From assembly GCA_039181495.1 (NCBI GenBank), contig JBCDCP010000161.1, positions 1-5,063 on the forward strand: DNA of 5,063 nucleotides, given 5' to 3'. The notes beneath the pieces were generated by a model. That model had not been told where the DNA came from. It made no database searches and saw nothing but the letters and a program-made list of their open reading frames with translations. A program made the translations under genes and the position numbers. The stretch comes from JBCDCP01 sp039181495 (GTDB taxonomy: Bacteria > Pseudomonadota > Alphaproteobacteria > Rhizobiales > Tepidamorphaceae). This document shows, piece after piece, positions 1 through 5,063 of this stretch (its first letter is position 1; each line of letters opens with the position of its first letter).

Positions 1-101
1 AAATAGGCCACGTCATCGGTCACTTTGCCGTCCTCAACCTTGCGGTAAGGAGTCTCGATGAAGCCATACTTGTTGACGCGGCTGAACGTCGCCAGCGAGT
101 T

Positions 102-103
<2 letters not shown>
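1..103 (-). repeat. Left arm of fold-back inverted repeat (reverse-strand rpoB fragment at contig end)
   Basis: Read on the minus strand, these bases match 271-373 exactly, pairing base i with base 374-i. They encode the same beta-subunit segment, INSLATFSRVNKYGFIETPYRK and onward. The first mismatch is at base 104 (C where the inverted copy predicts T), followed by 111 and 114. From 102 the sequence reads as ordinary forward rpoB (DQTNPLSEITHK), where the family requires FM before DQ; the codon at 99-101 is GTT, not ATG. The switch therefore falls at 102-104, within a 9-base near-homology at 102-110 (GACCAGACC here, GATCAGACC predicted by the inverted copy). The arm reaches base 1 and probably continues beyond it. 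It is most likely a chimera from amplification or assembly and not a gene. Confidence 0.93.
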
Positions 104-2669
<2,566 letters not shown>

Positions 2670-2685
2670 CGCGCAAAAACTCATG

Positions 2686-2712
2686 CGGCGGGCCTGCGCA
2701 TTTGGCCCGCCG
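2686..2712 (+). promoter_or_regulatory. GC-rich stem-loop in the rpoB-rpoC intergenic gap
   Basis: CGGCGGGCC (2686-2694) and GGCCCGCCG (2704-2712) are perfect reverse complements and would form a 9-bp stem with a 9-base loop (TGCGCATTT). It starts 17 bases after the rpoB stop. The right arm is followed by GCAAAAAC and not by a T-run, so it is not a canonical intrinsic terminator, and rpoC must be transcribed through it. The octamer GCAAAAAC occurs on both sides, at 2673-2680 and 2713-2720. An RNA-level role in processing, stability or partial attenuation is inference only. Confidence 0.5.
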
Positions 2713-2733
2713 GCAAAAACATACCTTTCCGGT

Positions 2734-2752
2734 GGCGCAGCTCTGGAGCGCC
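2734..2752 (+). promoter_or_regulatory. Weak second stem-loop upstream of rpoC
   Basis: GGCGC (2734-2738) can pair with GCGCC (2748-2752) around a 9-base loop, followed by only three T residues. It is short enough to arise by chance in GC-rich sequence. It lies 28 bases before the rpoC start and just upstream of the Shine-Dalgarno sequence. I see no convincing promoter elsewhere in the gap. Confidence 0.2.
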
Positions 2753-2768
2753 TTTGGAGCCGGAACAT

Positions 2769-2775
2769 AAGGAGA
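2769..2775 (+). promoter_or_regulatory. Shine-Dalgarno sequence of rpoC
   Basis: AAGGAGA has a strong match to the anti-Shine-Dalgarno sequence. Its GGAG core ends at 2774, leaving six bases before the ATG at 2781. This spacing supports that start over the next in-frame ATG at 2796, and the protein from 2781 begins with the typical alphaproteobacterial MNQEVM. Confidence 0.85.
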
Positions 2776-2780
2776 CGGTG

Positions 2781-5063
<2,283 letters not shown>

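Noticed and set aside
3..101. In-frame extension of rpoB upstream to the window edge
   Set aside because: The frame is open, but these bases are the reverse complement of 273-371. The translated residues do not resemble the conserved beta segment that ends in QFM before DQTNPL.
2686..2720. Intrinsic terminator after rpoB
   Set aside because: The stem is strong, but it is followed by GCAAAAAC and not by a T-run, and rpoC lies immediately downstream in the same operon.

Overview
The window is a fragment of the conserved RNA polymerase operon of a bacterium. It carries the 3' part of rpoB (beta subunit) and the 5' part of rpoC (beta' subunit), both on the + strand and separated by a 111-base intergenic gap. 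The proteins look alphaproteobacterial, most like Hyphomicrobiales (Rhizobiales). The signs are the RpoC N-terminus MNQEVM, the RpoC segment SIASPEKILSWSFGEIKKPE, and the RpoB segment with WWQFGLSD, YDESKSQLEQRFMDKVEK and RGDELPPGVMKMVKVF. Third codon positions are rich in G and C. This placement rests on remembered family sequences, not a search.

Layout. Bases 1-103 are an exact reverse complement of bases 271-373, which lie inside rpoB, so the left end of the window is a fold-back and not the normal upstream part of rpoB. From about base 102 the sequence reads as rpoB in the forward direction. It begins inside the rifampicin-binding cluster (equivalent to E. coli Asp516) and runs to a TAA at 2667-2669. 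The N-terminal part of beta, about 515 residues in E. coli numbering, is missing. Bases 2670-2780 hold a strong GC-rich stem-loop without a following T-run, flanked by two copies of GCAAAAAC, then a weaker stem-loop, then a Shine-Dalgarno sequence. rpoC starts at ATG 2781 and is open to the last base (761 codons). The window stops after the F-loop region, before the bridge helix and trigger loop.

The two genes encode the two largest subunits of the core enzyme. Together they form the active-site cleft: beta supplies the conserved lysines and the flap, and beta' supplies the NADFDGD magnesium site, the zinc-binding domain and the clamp helices. Both reading frames are intact with their catalytic residues present, so this is a functional housekeeping locus. 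I found no undescribed system here. The one structural anomaly, the inverted left end, is most simply a chimeric amplification or assembly artefact.
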